Shown: piece after piece, positions 48,712 through 57,473 of the stretch
Layout of the letters: the number at the start of each line of letters is the position of its first letter
How positions within the stretch are numbered: the stretch's first letter is position 1
From: Acidimicrobiales bacterium
GTDB lineage: Bacteria > Actinomycetota > Acidimicrobiia > Acidimicrobiales > JAUJNH01
NCBI GenBank assembly: GCA_030448245.1
Contig: JAUJNH010000010.1
Coordinates: 1 to 64,000 of the forward strand
DNA length: 64,000 nt
Direction: 5' to 3'
Notes under the pieces: model-generated
The model's database searches: none
Seen by the model: the letters and a program-made list of their open reading frames with translations, nothing else
What the model was told of the DNA's origin: nothing
Program-made: the position numbers and the translations under genes

Positions 48712-49668
48712 TCAGGGCCGCTCGTACGAGAAGGTCCGCCTGCCGAGGGCGATCCTGGTGCCGGGAGAGATGGGCATCACCTGGCCCGGTGCCAGCGGCG
48801 TCCAGGCCAGCGCCCCGGGTGGCAGGACGTGGGTGGGGGCTGCCCCCAGGTCGCGCACCGCCACCCCGGCCGCGTCCACCCGCACCTCGGCGTGCACGCC
48901 GGCGACGCCCGGTCCGACCACGGTGAGCGGGATGGCGACTCCGGTCTGCACGGCCGGGCTGGTGTGGGGCGTGCTGCCGAGCACGCAGGTGCGCTCGAGC
49001 ACAGCCGAGCTCCCGTCGTCGAGCACGAGGCGCCCGGCCGGCGAACCCCCTGACGACGGTGCGGTCGGCGGCGGTCGCAGCGGCGCCGACACCTGTTCGG
49101 CTGCCGGCGGCTCGGGTGCTGGCCGCGGGGGAGGCCAGGCGACCGGGGGCGGCCCCTGCGGGGGCGCCGGAGCACCGGGACCGGCCCCGGGCCGGGGTGA
49201 GGGCTCCGTGGCCGTCGACAGGCTGAAGCTGACGCCGTCACCGGGCACCACGCCGTCCTCGAGGTCCAGGGTCGAGCTCGAGGTCGGCACCATCGGCGTG
49301 ACCGTGTTGCGCCCTAGGAAGAAGCTCCGCCGGTCCGTGACCACCTGGTCGACCCACCCGTTGGGGACGTGCACGCCGTCGGCGACGACCGCTCCCCAGC
49401 CGTGCACCACGACACGCAGACCGCCATCTTCGGGGGTGGCCGCGGCCAGGGCGGGGACAGCCTCGGCGTCGCCGGCGTTGAGCACCGCGGCCAGGCGCGC
49501 CCCCATCTGGTGCGACGGCACCGAACCGGAGGCCACGCCCTGCACCTCCTGCAGCAGCTGGGTCACCATCAGCCCGCCCCCGTTCGGCCCCGTCTCGAAC
49601 CACAGCAGGACCTCGCCCAGGCGGGCCACGGAGCTGGCGCCGGGCAACACCTGCACGTTGGACAGCAC
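48712..49668 (-). CDS. FHA-domain protein with N-terminal protein-signalling region
   Basis: This 318-residue protein has an N-terminal part (VQVLPGASSVARLGEVLLWF, RLAAVLNAGDAEAVPALAAA, FFLGRNTVTPMVPTSSSTLD), a Pro-rich linker and a C-terminal FHA domain (residues about 235-318: RTCVLGSTPHTSPAV, LTVVGPGVAGVHAEVRV, VAVRDLGAAPTHVLPPGALA and GTRIALGRRTFSYERP). The FHA core keeps the His of the SxxH motif but the upstream GR is VLG, so phosphothreonine binding may be weak. Such proteins partner with Ser/Thr kinases or type VII secretion. No kinase is nearby. A small gene starts divergently 90 bp away. Confidence 0.7.
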   Translation of the reverse strand: MLSNVQVLPGASSVARLGEVLLWFETGPNGGGLMVTQLLQEVQGVASGSVPSHQMGARLAAVLNAGDAEAVPALAAATPEDGGLRVVVHGWGAVVADGVHVPNGWVDQVVTDRRSFFLGRNTVTPMVPTSSSTLDLEDGVVPGDGVSFSLSTATEPSPRPGAGPGAPAPPQGPPPVAWPPPRPAPEPPAAEQVSAPLRPPPTAPSSGGSPAGRLVLDDGSSAVLERTCVLGSTPHTSPAVQTGVAIPLTVVGPGVAGVHAEVRVDAAGVAVRDLGAAPTHVLPPGALAWTPLAPGQVMPISPGTRIALGRRTFSYERP

Positions 49669-49757
49669 CGACGGGAGGCTAGCGGTGGCCGCAGAGCTCC
49701 GGATGGGCCGGTCGACGTGGGCGGGTTTGTGCCGAGGTGCCCGTAGACTGGCGCCCG

Positions 49758-50006
49758 ATGGACTCCACCCCCCAACTCGACGCCTTCCTCGTCCGCACCG
49801 AGCGGGAGACCTCGTTCGGTCCCGGCCAGCTGCAGGATCTGCTGTTCGACCTGTGGGGCGACATGAAGGACACCCCGGCGCAGCCCGAGGTCGAGCGCTG
49901 GCTCACCCTCACGGTCGAGCGGCACCTGTTCTCGGCCGACGAGGTGCGCGACGCCCTGACCAGCATCCGCGACCTGGCCGACCTGGTCCCGGCCGAGTCC
50001 CACTAG
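49758..50006 (+). CDS. Small hypothetical protein
   Basis: This 82-residue protein starts MDSTPQLDAFLVRTERETSF. It is acidic and helical (LQDLLFDLWGDMKDTPAQPE, VERWLTLTVERHLFSADEV), with balanced composition and clear coding third positions. No family was recognised. It is divergent from the FHA gene and precedes the 627-bp non-coding block. It could be a partner of the FHA protein, by position only. Confidence 0.6.
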   Translation: MDSTPQLDAFLVRTERETSFGPGQLQDLLFDLWGDMKDTPAQPEVERWLTLTVERHLFSADEVRDALTSIRDLADLVPAESH

Positions 50007-50600
50007 TCACGAACGCTCGGGTGCCCGGCCGGGCGGCGAGGCCCGGCCGGGCCGCGGTGTCACCGTAGGGGCCAACGGCAAACTCCGCTTCGTCGGAAAG
50101 TAGCCCACCCAGCCGCATTGCGCACCTGCTCCGTTGGCATCGGTGCGGTGAAGCGAGAGGGCCGCCCGACGTGTCCCCGGAGCGGTATCTCGACGCGAAC
50201 CGACCCGGTCCAGCGTCGGCCTGGGTCCCCCTCCAGTGGCCCTCCTCGCCCCCGCTCCAGACCGTTCCCAAGCCCGCGACAGGGCTTGACGGATGGCGGA
50301 AACAAGCAGAACATGCTGGAGACCGCACGTGCGTTGACCGACGAAAGGGGGAAGCCCAATGGTTCGGGAAGACCACGGTGAGGAGCGCGGGCCGCCCGGT
50401 TCTTGAGGCTCGGCGGGGGTAGGAAATTCCCCGACCGGGCCGGACCAGCACGGCCACCGGAACGCCACCGCACACCGAGCGACGACGAGGCCCGCATGGC
50501 CGCCGGTTCCGACGGAAGCTTCCCGAGGAACGGCTCGCCCAGGAGGACGGTCTCTCACCCACAAAGCCGGACGGTGCCCAACGGCGCGCCGCTTGCAAGC
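50007..50600. other. Large non-coding block, possibly an unrecognised structured RNA
   Basis: This is the largest stretch without convincing coding sequence. The open frames here (50118-50381 and 50171-50422 on the plus strand, 50007-50564 on the minus strand) have shadow-like Arg/Pro/Ser composition and no domain. Parts such as GGCGGAAACAAGCAGAACATG (50295-50315) and GGGTAGGAAATTCC (50418-50431) are more AT-rich than coding DNA here. No consensus for RNase P RNA, tmRNA, SRP RNA, cobalamin or c-di-GMP riboswitches was found by eye. It ends at the strong hairpin at 50602-50635. Confidence 0.4.
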
Positions 50601-50601
50601 T

Positions 50602-50635
50602 GAGAGGAGGGTCGGCTTCGGCCGGCCCTCCTCTC
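50602..50635. terminator. 15-bp UUCG-capped hairpin
   Basis: GAGAGGAGGGTCGGC (50602-50616) pairs with GCCGGCCCTCCTCTC (50621-50635), with one G-T pair, around a TTCG tetraloop. This is the longest hairpin seen in the window. It overlaps the last codon of the GT2 gene on the minus strand and lies at the end of the non-coding block on the plus strand, so it may terminate both. Confidence 0.75.
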
Positions 50636-51437
50636 ATGTCGCGTCCCGGTTCCCGAGGTCCCGGGGCGGCGGGCCCCACCGGCCGAGGAGGAAGTCGCGC
50701 ACGGCCAGCCGGCTGGGGCGGTCCCGGGTCACGGCGGGGACCTCGAGGCCGAGGCGGACCGCCGCCCGGTAGGAGCCGAACCAGCGCCGAACCAGGTGCA
50801 GGGTGTTGCGGGACCTCAGGTACCGGCTCACCTCCTCCGAGCCGAGCCCTGTGTTGCGGGCCGTCGCTCCCCAGACCTGCCCGCTGAGCCACCCCCTGGC
50901 CCGGGCGCGCAGGGCGAGGTCGGCCTCTTCGCAGTAGGCGAAGTAGGCCTCGTCGAACAGGCCGACCTGCTCGAGGCAGGCCAGGCGCGCCACCAGCAGC
51001 GTCCCGTGGGGATAGCCCGCAGCCGCCCAGTCGCCCGAACGCACCGCGGGCACGCTGATGCCCCCGAAGTAGGGGTCGACGACCGGCACCTCGTCCAGGC
51101 CCAGGTCGGCGCCGGCCAGCCCGGCGCGCGGGCGGGCGGCTGCCACCTCGACGATCCGGTCGAGGGCGCCCTCGCCCACCTCGACGTCGTGAGGGCAGAC
51201 CGCCACCCAGGGCGTCGTGGCCCGCCTGAGGCCGGCGTTCGCCGCAGACCCGAAGCCGACGTTGCCGCCCGTGGCGACCACCTCCACCCCATCGAGGTCG
51301 GGCGGATGCGACGAGGCGTTGTCGGCCACGACGACCCGGAGCCGGCCCGACCACGCCGTCCGAAGCGACGCCACCGTGGCAGCCAGGGCGGCAGGCTGGT
51401 TGCGGTGCACCACGACGACGGTGAGCTCGCCGGCCAC
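50634..51437 (-). CDS. Family 2 glycosyltransferase
   Basis: This 267-residue protein has the GT-A fold of rhamnosyltransferase-like GT2 enzymes: ELTVVVVHRNQPAALAATV, VVVADNASSHPPDLDGV, ATGGNVGFGSAANAGLRRAT, AVCPHDVEVGEGALDRIVEV and VGLFDEAYFAYCEEADLALR. The usual nucleotide-metal DxD is replaced by PHDVE. It probably adds a sugar to a cell-surface polymer or lipid. The gene shares its end with the 15-bp hairpin and lies 17 bp after the UvrD-like gene's stop. Confidence 0.87.
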   Translation of the reverse strand: MAGELTVVVVHRNQPAALAATVASLRTAWSGRLRVVVADNASSHPPDLDGVEVVATGGNVGFGSAANAGLRRATTPWVAVCPHDVEVGEGALDRIVEVAAARPRAGLAGADLGLDEVPVVDPYFGGISVPAVRSGDWAAAGYPHGTLLVARLACLEQVGLFDEAYFAYCEEADLALRARARGWLSGQVWGATARNTGLGSEEVSRYLRSRNTLHLVRRWFGSYRAAVRLGLEVPAVTRDRPSRLAVRDFLLGRWGPPPRDLGNRDAT

Positions 51438-51454
51438 CGGCGCAGCCTGCCGGC

Positions 51455-53428
51455 TCAGGCGGCCAGGTCGGAGATCGCAGCCAGCAGCTTCGGCCCGATG
51501 GCGGAGGCCCGGGCCGTCCCGACGCCAGGTACGGCAGCCAGCTCGGCCAGGGTGGTGGGCCGCCGCTCGGCCACCCGCTCGAGCACGGCATCGGCGAGGA
51601 CGGCGGCCGGCGCCACCCGGAACGCCCGGGCGCGGTGGTCACGCCAGCGCCGGAGGGCGACGAGGATCGGGTCGGGGCGAGCCGCGGTGGCCTGGCGGGC
51701 GGCCAGGAGGTCGGCCGGCGGCGGGACCGGCCGGGCGGCAACGCTGGCCGCAGCGGCGAGCGCCGGGTCCAGCCACGGTGACGGCCTGCCGACCCAGGTG
51801 CAGCGGACGGCGACGCGGGCCCGGGTGAACGCGACGTAGGCGAGGCGACGCTCCTCGGCCAGCGCCGAGCCCTCGGCTGATCGCAGCGGCACCAAGCCGT
51901 CTTCGAACCCGACGATGTGGACGACATCCCACTCGAGCCCCTTGGCTCGGTGGAACGTGAGCAGGTCGACGGCGTCGCCGACCTCGACGGCATCGCCCCC
52001 CGGGGCCCGCACCGTCGCGTCGAGCCACGCCAAGAACCCCTCGAGCGTGCCGCCGATCACGTCGGCGTACTCGTCGGCCAGGGCCGTGAGCGACTGCAGG
52101 GCCCGCCGGGCGGGGGGCGCCAGGTCGGGGCTCTCGAACGCGTCGGCCGCCACCTGGCGGAGCAGGGCCCGGCAGGTCATCGCGGGCAGGGACGGCGGGC
52201 GCAGCAGCAGCGAGTCGAGCGCAGCCTTCACCTCGGAGCGATCGAGCAGGCAGCGGCGGCTCCGGGTGGGGATGCCGGCGGCCTCGCAGGCTGCGGCCAC
52301 CGCGTCGAGCCGCGCGTTGGTGCGGGCCAGCACGGCCAGCTGGGACCACGGCCGCCCCGACCCGTGCGCCCCTCGCAGCGCCGACGCCACGGCGGCGGCC
52401 TCCTGGTCCGGTGAGCGGTGGCCCCTGGCGTCGACGACGACCCGGTCGGTCGGCGGCGTGGCGGCGTCGGCCAGCGTGGCCGCGGGGTCGGTGGGGCCGC
52501 CGGCCAGGATGGCTCGGGCGGCGGCCAGGGCGGCGGGCGGGCTGCGGTGGGCTTGGGCCAGGCGGACGGTGGCGCTGCCGGGGAGGGCCTCGGTCAGCCG
52601 GAGCAGGAGGCGGGGGTCGCTGCCGGCGAAGCCGTAGACGGCCTGGTCGGCGTCACCCACGACCGTCAGGTCCGGCGGCTCGCCCCCCCGTCCGGGGCCG
52701 GCCAGCGCATGGACCAGCCGGAACGCGGCCCGCCCGAGGTCCTGGAACTCGTCGACGTACAGGTGGCGGTGGTGCCACTGCAGCCGGGCGGCCAGCCCTT
52801 CGTCCACCGCGAGGCGGGCCGTGAGGACCGGGATCAGGTCGTCGACGTCGAGGATGCGCCGGCGCCGCTTCTCGTCCTCGTAGGCCGCATAGACCTCGGC
52901 CACCGCCGTCACCCCGTCCGGGCCGAAGCCGCTGAGGCGGCCGGCTCGCCGGGCCGCGGGCGGGTACCCGTCGGGCGCCAGAGCCCGCGCCTTGGCCCAC
53001 GCCACCTCGGCCGCGATGACCCGGGGCGCCGGCAGGGGCCCTGGGTGGGCATCGGCCAGCGGCACGAGCAGGCGCAGCGGGAAGGCGGCCATCCCCCGAG
53101 GCGGCTCGCCCGCTTCCCGCCACGCCCGCTGGAGCGTGGACGCGGCCAGGGCGTGCAGCGTGGAGACGGTGGGGGAGCCGGGCCCGCCGAGGCCGATCCT
53201 CCCGAGGCGGCTGCGGAGCTCACTGGCGGCCCGGCGGGTGAAGGTGACGACGAGGGTGCGGGCAGGCTCGGCGTCGCCATTGGCGATGCGCCAGGCCACG
53301 CGGGCGGTGAGGACGCGGGTCTTCCCCGAGCCCGGCCCCGCCACGATGGCCAGCGCCCGCCGCGGATCGGTGGCAGCCGCCCTCTGCGACGGGTCGAGCC
53401 CGTCGAGCAGCGCGTCTCCTGGCCGCAT
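51455..53428 (-). CDS. UvrD/PcrA-like SF1 helicase with C-terminal helix-hairpin-helix
   Basis: This 657-residue protein has the SF1A helicase motifs: Q motif LDPSQRAAATDPRRALAIVA, Walker A AGPGSGKTRVLTARVAWRI, motif Ia TLVVTFTRRAASELRSRLG, DEFQDLGRAAF (motif II), VVGDADQAVYGFAGSDPRLL (motif III), FHRAKGLEWDVVHIVG and RRLAYVAFTRARV (motifs V and VI). The C-terminal 90 residues hold an HRDC/HhH-like end (LAELAAVPGVGTARASAIGP). Such short UvrD relatives unwind DNA 3'-5' in repair or replication restart. It follows the dppC remnant by 70 bp on the same strand. Confidence 0.9.
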   Translation of the reverse strand: MRPGDALLDGLDPSQRAAATDPRRALAIVAGPGSGKTRVLTARVAWRIANGDAEPARTLVVTFTRRAASELRSRLGRIGLGGPGSPTVSTLHALAASTLQRAWREAGEPPRGMAAFPLRLLVPLADAHPGPLPAPRVIAAEVAWAKARALAPDGYPPAARRAGRLSGFGPDGVTAVAEVYAAYEDEKRRRRILDVDDLIPVLTARLAVDEGLAARLQWHHRHLYVDEFQDLGRAAFRLVHALAGPGRGGEPPDLTVVGDADQAVYGFAGSDPRLLLRLTEALPGSATVRLAQAHRSPPAALAAARAILAGGPTDPAATLADAATPPTDRVVVDARGHRSPDQEAAAVASALRGAHGSGRPWSQLAVLARTNARLDAVAAACEAAGIPTRSRRCLLDRSEVKAALDSLLLRPPSLPAMTCRALLRQVAADAFESPDLAPPARRALQSLTALADEYADVIGGTLEGFLAWLDATVRAPGGDAVEVGDAVDLLTFHRAKGLEWDVVHIVGFEDGLVPLRSAEGSALAEERRLAYVAFTRARVAVRCTWVGRPSPWLDPALAAAASVAARPVPPPADLLAARQATAARPDPILVALRRWRDHRARAFRVAPAAVLADAVLERVAERRPTTLAELAAVPGVGTARASAIGPKLLAAISDLAA

Positions 53429-53497
53429 GGCGGGACGGTAGGGGCTCGCTCCGTCCCGGAGGTGGATGGCCCGCGTCGGGCGTGGCTCCGGGCCGGG

Positions 53498-54408
53498 TCA
53501 GCCGCGGGATCGGCCGATGCGCGGGTCGATGAGGTCGCGCACCCCGTCGCCCAGCAGGTTGAAGCCGAGACCATCAGGAAGATGGCGCTCCCCGGAAAGA
53601 GCATCATGTTGGGCGCCCGGCTCAGGTACGTCCGGCCCTCCGACAGCATCGCCCCCCACTCGGCGGCCGGCGGCCTGGCCCCCAGGCCCAGGAACGACAA
53701 CGCCGAGATGGACAGGAGCATGATCCCGAGCTCGAGCGAGGTGATGACCACGATCGGGCCGACGATGTTGGGGAGCACGTGCTCGCGGAGGATGCGTGGC
53801 GTCGAGGCCCCGGCCGCCCGGGCGGCCTGGATGTAGTCCTTCTCGCGCTCGGCCAGAACTGCGCCCCGGACGACCCGCGCGTAGGTGGGCCAGCTGGCGG
53901 CTGTGATGGCGATGAGGACGTTGCGCAGGCCGACCCCGAGGACCGCGGTGATGGCGAGGGCCAGCAAGATCGTCGGAAGGGCCGAGACGATGTCGATCAG
54001 CCGGCTGAGGACGGCGTCGACCAGGCCCCCCCAGTAGCCGGCGACCATCCCGACGACGAGGCCGATCGCCCCGACCGCCGCCGTGGCCACCAGCGTGCTG
54101 GTGATGGACAGCCTGGCCCCGCTGAGCATCCGGGACAGCACGTCCCGGCCCAGGTGGTCGGTACCCAGCGGGAAGGCGGTCGACGGCGCCACGAACCTCC
54201 GGCTGACGTCGACCTCGTTCGGGTCGTGCGGGCTGAGCACCGTGGCCAGCACGGCCGCCAGCGACAGCGCGCCGATGATGGCCAGGCCGAACACGGCCGA
54301 GCGGTCCTGCAGGATCCCCCGCAGCAGGTGGTGGCGCGGAGGGGCCGACTGCGCCCCGGGGGGCACCACCACGCCCACCTCGGCGGCGATGCTGCCGAGG
54401 TCGGTCAC
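53498..54408 (-). pseudogene. DppC-like ABC transporter permease, C-terminal frameshift
   Basis: From a GTG at 54408 (overlapping the dppB stop) the protein reads the OppC/DppC N-terminal segment (SAVFGLAIIGALSLAAVLAT), PLGTDHLGRDVLSRMLSGAR (conserved GTDxLGRDVLSR) and six transmembrane helices with the EAA motif (DYIQAARAAGASTPRILREH). Near 53570 the frame is lost, and the minus-one-base frame finishes NLLGDGVRDLIDPRIGRSRG at a TGA (53498-53500). One added base in GTCTCGG restores a 303-residue protein of normal DppC length. It forms the membrane pore of a peptide or nickel ABC importer. No ATPase or binding-protein gene is nearby. Confidence 0.75.
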
Positions 54409-54962
54409 GAGGCGCTGGCCCGGCGGCCCAGCCCGATGCGGGGATCGACGATGCGGTAGGAGATGTCCACCAGGAGGTTGATGAGGGCGAAGGTCGCGCC
54501 GGCGAAGACGACCACGCCCTGCACCATCGGGTAGTCGCGCTGAGCCACCGCGTCGACGGTCAGCCGCCCGAGCCCCGGCCAGACGAAGATGGACTCGACG
54601 ATCACCGCCCCGGCGATGAGGTGACCGAGCCGGCTGCCGAAGTACGTCATCACGGGGATGAGGGCGTTGCGGAGCGCGTGGCGGCTCATCGTGACCCACT
54701 GGGACAGCCCCTTGGCCCGGGCGGTGCGCACGTAGTCCTGGCCGAGGACCTCCAACATGCTGGACCGGGCGAAGCGGGCCAGCACCGCGGCCGGCTCCAG
54801 GGCGAGCGTCACGACCGGGAGCACGAACTGGTCGAGGCCGCCCCGGCCCGACAGGGAGACGTTGTTGGTGATGGCCTCGTCGAGGGACCGGGCCACGATC
54901 TCCTGGACCTTGGGGAGGTCGACCTCGGTGAGCGCCGGCGCGCGCGGCGGACGGAGGTGCAC
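54405..54962 (-). pseudogene. DppB-like ABC transporter permease, 5'-truncated
   Basis: Only the C-terminal half of a DppB/OppB permease is present. It begins after TM3 near LTEVDLPKVQEIVARSLDEA and runs through FVLPVVTLALEPAAVLARFA and RSSMLEVLGQDYVRTARAKG (EAA loop) to VDISYRIVDPRIGLGRRASA. The first 130 or so residues with the early helices are missing. In their place, upstream, the divergent helicase gene begins at 55040. A GTG at 54962 could start translation but would give a non-functional pore. The stop overlaps the dppC GTG by 4 nt. Confidence 0.75.
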
Positions 54963-55039
54963 CGGGCGGACGGCGCCGTGGAAGGGGGCCAGGGCGCCGG
55001 TGTCGACAGCGAGCGGACCGGCGCGAACCTGGGGCTGCT

Positions 55040-57424
55040 GTGAACGCCAAGCCTCCCGCCGACGTTGCCGCCCCGGTGGCCGCCGCACCTGCGGAGATCT
55101 CGGCCGAGCAGGCCCACGTGGACCGGGCCTACGGCCGGCTCGACGAGCTCCGGGCCGAGGCCGGTGATCTCGTCGAGGAGGCACGGGCCGGTGACCGGTC
55201 CGGCGCCCTGTTCCAGCGGTTCGAGCGGGACGCCCAGGAGGCGCTGGGCGAGGAGCGCCTGCGTCGCCTGCACCTCGGCGAGCAGCCCCTGTGCTTCGGA
55301 CGGATCGACCTCGCCGACGGTGATGCCCTGCGCATCGGCCGCCTCGGCGTCCTCGAGGGCGATGGCTCGGCGCTGGTCGTCGACTGGCGGGCGCCTGTCG
55401 CCGAGCGCTTCTACCGGGCCACGGTGGGCGATCCACTCGGGGTCGTGCGGCGGCGCCACATCCGCGCCCGGGGCCGGCAGGTCCTCGCCCTCGACGACGA
55501 GCTCCTCGACGCCGGCGCGGCCGAGCAGGCCGTCGAGCGGGGCGACCTCGTGCTGGTGGGCGAGGCGGCGCTGCTCGACGCTCTCCAGCGGTCGCGCACG
55601 GGCCGCATGGCCGACATCGTGGCCACCATCCAGGCCGAGCAGGACGCCATCGTCCGCAGCCCCCTGGCCGGCGTGCTGGTCGTGCAGGGTGGCCCCGGCA
55701 CCGGCAAGACGGCCATCGGCCTGCACCGGGTGGCCTACCTCCTCTACAGCCACCGGCTGCTCCTGGATCGCCAGGGCATCCTGCTGGTGGGGCCCAACCC
55801 GACGTTCTTGCGCTACGTCGAGCACGTGGTGCCCTCGCTGGGCGAGACCAACCTGCGGCTGGCCACCCCGGCCGACCTGGTGCCGGGTGTCAGCCCGGAC
55901 GGTCCCCCCGACGACGAGGCCGTGGCGGCGGTGAAGGCCGATGCGCGGATGGCGTCGGTGCTCGCGGCCGCCGTGCGCCAGCGCCACCGCCCGCTGACCG
56001 CCGCAGTCGAGGTGCCCGACGGTCGGCGCTTCCTTCGCCTGTCGCGCCGGGCCAGCCGCCGGATCGTGGAGCAGGCCCGAGCCCGGGGCCTGACCCACAA
56101 CGAGGCCCGGCCCCTCGTCGAGCGGCTCGTCGTGTCCGTGCTGTGGACCGAGCGGCTTCGGCGCCAGGAGCGCGAGCGGTGGGCCAGCACCGCAGCCGTG
56201 GCTCCCGACGGGGAGGACGACGGACCGGAGCCGCTCTCGCCAGACGCCGCCCGCACCCCCGGCCGGCCGCCCGTCGACGCCGGCTTCCGCCGTCGGATGC
56301 TGGCCGAGCCGGCGGTGCGAGGCGCTCTCGACCGGCTGTGGCCCGAGCTCTCCCCGGAGCGCTTCCTCGACGACCTGTTGGGAACGCCCTCCCTGCTCCG
56401 GGCCGCCGCCGACGGGGTCCTCAAGCAGGACGAGACGGCCATGCTGGTCGAGGTCGCCGAGCGGAGGGGCCGGTCGGGCCGCCCCTCGTGGGCCGTCCAC
56501 GACGTGGCCCTGCTCGACGAGGCCGCCGCGCTCCTGGGCGCTCGCCCCGCTCCACCCCGGCGGGAAGCAGCAGGCACCGCCGCTCCCCGGCCGGGCGACG
56601 AGATGCTCGTCGACACCGTCCTGTCGAGCGAGGCCTTCGGCAACATCGACGGTGGCGTCGACCCTGAGCTGCGTCGGGTCCTCCGGGAGCGACTCCTGGC
56701 CCAGGCCCGAGCCGACGACGGAGCCTCGTCCGGGGGCGGCCAGGACGCCGAGTCGAGCGGCGTCGCCGGCCACGTGGTGGTCGACGAGGCGCAGGACGTC
56801 ACGCCCATGCAGTGGCGGATGCTGGCTCGCCGGGTCTCCGGGTCGTCGCTGACGCTGCTGGGTGATCTTGCCCAGGGCAGCATGACGTGGTCGCCGCGGC
56901 GGTGGAGCGACGTGCTGGGCTGGCTGGGCCGGACGGCCGGGGAGGCGACGGTCGTCGAGCTGGCCATCGGCTACCGGACACCCGCCGAGGTGCTGCGGGT
57001 GGCCGAGCCCGTGCTGCGCGCCCTCGATCCGACCCTGATCGCCCCGCGAGCGGTGCGCTCGGTGCCGGAGCGGCCGCGAGCGGTCAGCGGCGGACTGGCG
57101 GCCGTTTCCCTGGTGGTGGCGGCCGAGCGAGCCGCGCTGGCCGCCGGCACGGTGGCCGTCATCTGTCCGCCGCCGCTGGTCGCAGAGGTCGCCGCCGCCC
57201 TCGGGGTCGAGCCGGCCACCGGCACCGACGCCCTCGACCGGCCGGTGGCGGTGCTCCCCGTCGACGGCGCGAAGGGCCTCGAGTTCGACGCCGTCGTGGT
57301 GGTCGAGCCGTCGCAGATGAGCCTGCCCAGCCTCTACGTCGCCATCACCCGCACCACCCGCCGCCTGGCCGTCGTCCACGAGGCGCCGCTGCCCCCCGCC
57401 CTGGCTGCCGGTCTGGCCCGCTGA
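55040..57424 (+). CDS. helD: HelD-like UvrD-family ATPase
   Basis: This 794-residue protein starts at a GTG (55040). A coiled N-terminal region (residues about 20-150, QAHVDRAYGRLDELRAEAGD) precedes the HelD-typical LGRLGVLEGDGSALVVDWRA and PVAERFYRATVGDPLGVVRR. SF1 motifs follow: VVQGGPGTGKTAIGLHRVAY (Walker A), VVDEAQDVTPMQWRML (motif II), TLLGDLAQGSMTWSPRRWSD and ITRTTRRLAVVH (motif VI). HelD removes stalled RNA polymerase from DNA. The mixture of helicase core and N-terminal stalk fits HelD rather than true DNA helicases. It lies head to head with the truncated dppB. Confidence 0.87.
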   Translation: MNAKPPADVAAPVAAAPAEISAEQAHVDRAYGRLDELRAEAGDLVEEARAGDRSGALFQRFERDAQEALGEERLRRLHLGEQPLCFGRIDLADGDALRIGRLGVLEGDGSALVVDWRAPVAERFYRATVGDPLGVVRRRHIRARGRQVLALDDELLDAGAAEQAVERGDLVLVGEAALLDALQRSRTGRMADIVATIQAEQDAIVRSPLAGVLVVQGGPGTGKTAIGLHRVAYLLYSHRLLLDRQGILLVGPNPTFLRYVEHVVPSLGETNLRLATPADLVPGVSPDGPPDDEAVAAVKADARMASVLAAAVRQRHRPLTAAVEVPDGRRFLRLSRRASRRIVEQARARGLTHNEARPLVERLVVSVLWTERLRRQERERWASTAAVAPDGEDDGPEPLSPDAARTPGRPPVDAGFRRRMLAEPAVRGALDRLWPELSPERFLDDLLGTPSLLRAAADGVLKQDETAMLVEVAERRGRSGRPSWAVHDVALLDEAAALLGARPAPPRREAAGTAAPRPGDEMLVDTVLSSEAFGNIDGGVDPELRRVLRERLLAQARADDGASSGGGQDAESSGVAGHVVVDEAQDVTPMQWRMLARRVSGSSLTLLGDLAQGSMTWSPRRWSDVLGWLGRTAGEATVVELAIGYRTPAEVLRVAEPVLRALDPTLIAPRAVRSVPERPRAVSGGLAAVSLVVAAERAALAAGTVAVICPPPLVAEVAAALGVEPATGTDALDRPVAVLPVDGAKGLEFDAVVVVEPSQMSLPSLYVAITRTTRRLAVVHEAPLPPALAAGLAR

Positions 57425-57473
57425 CCGCGAGGATCGAGTGGTCCGTGCGCGCCAGCGCCGTCGCGGTACCGGC

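Noticed and set aside
50007-50600. RNase P RNA, tmRNA, GEMM-like riboswitch (GGCAAAC...GGAAAG at about 50075-50100) or group II intron
   Set aside because: None of the required conserved blocks (for example GACGCAAAGC for GEMM, domain V for introns, the tag reading frame for tmRNA) is present.
52909-55050. 713-codon open frame spanning dppB and dppC
   Set aside because: Only its middle part (dppC) is real. The ends are shadows of the helicase genes and of the frameshifted tail.
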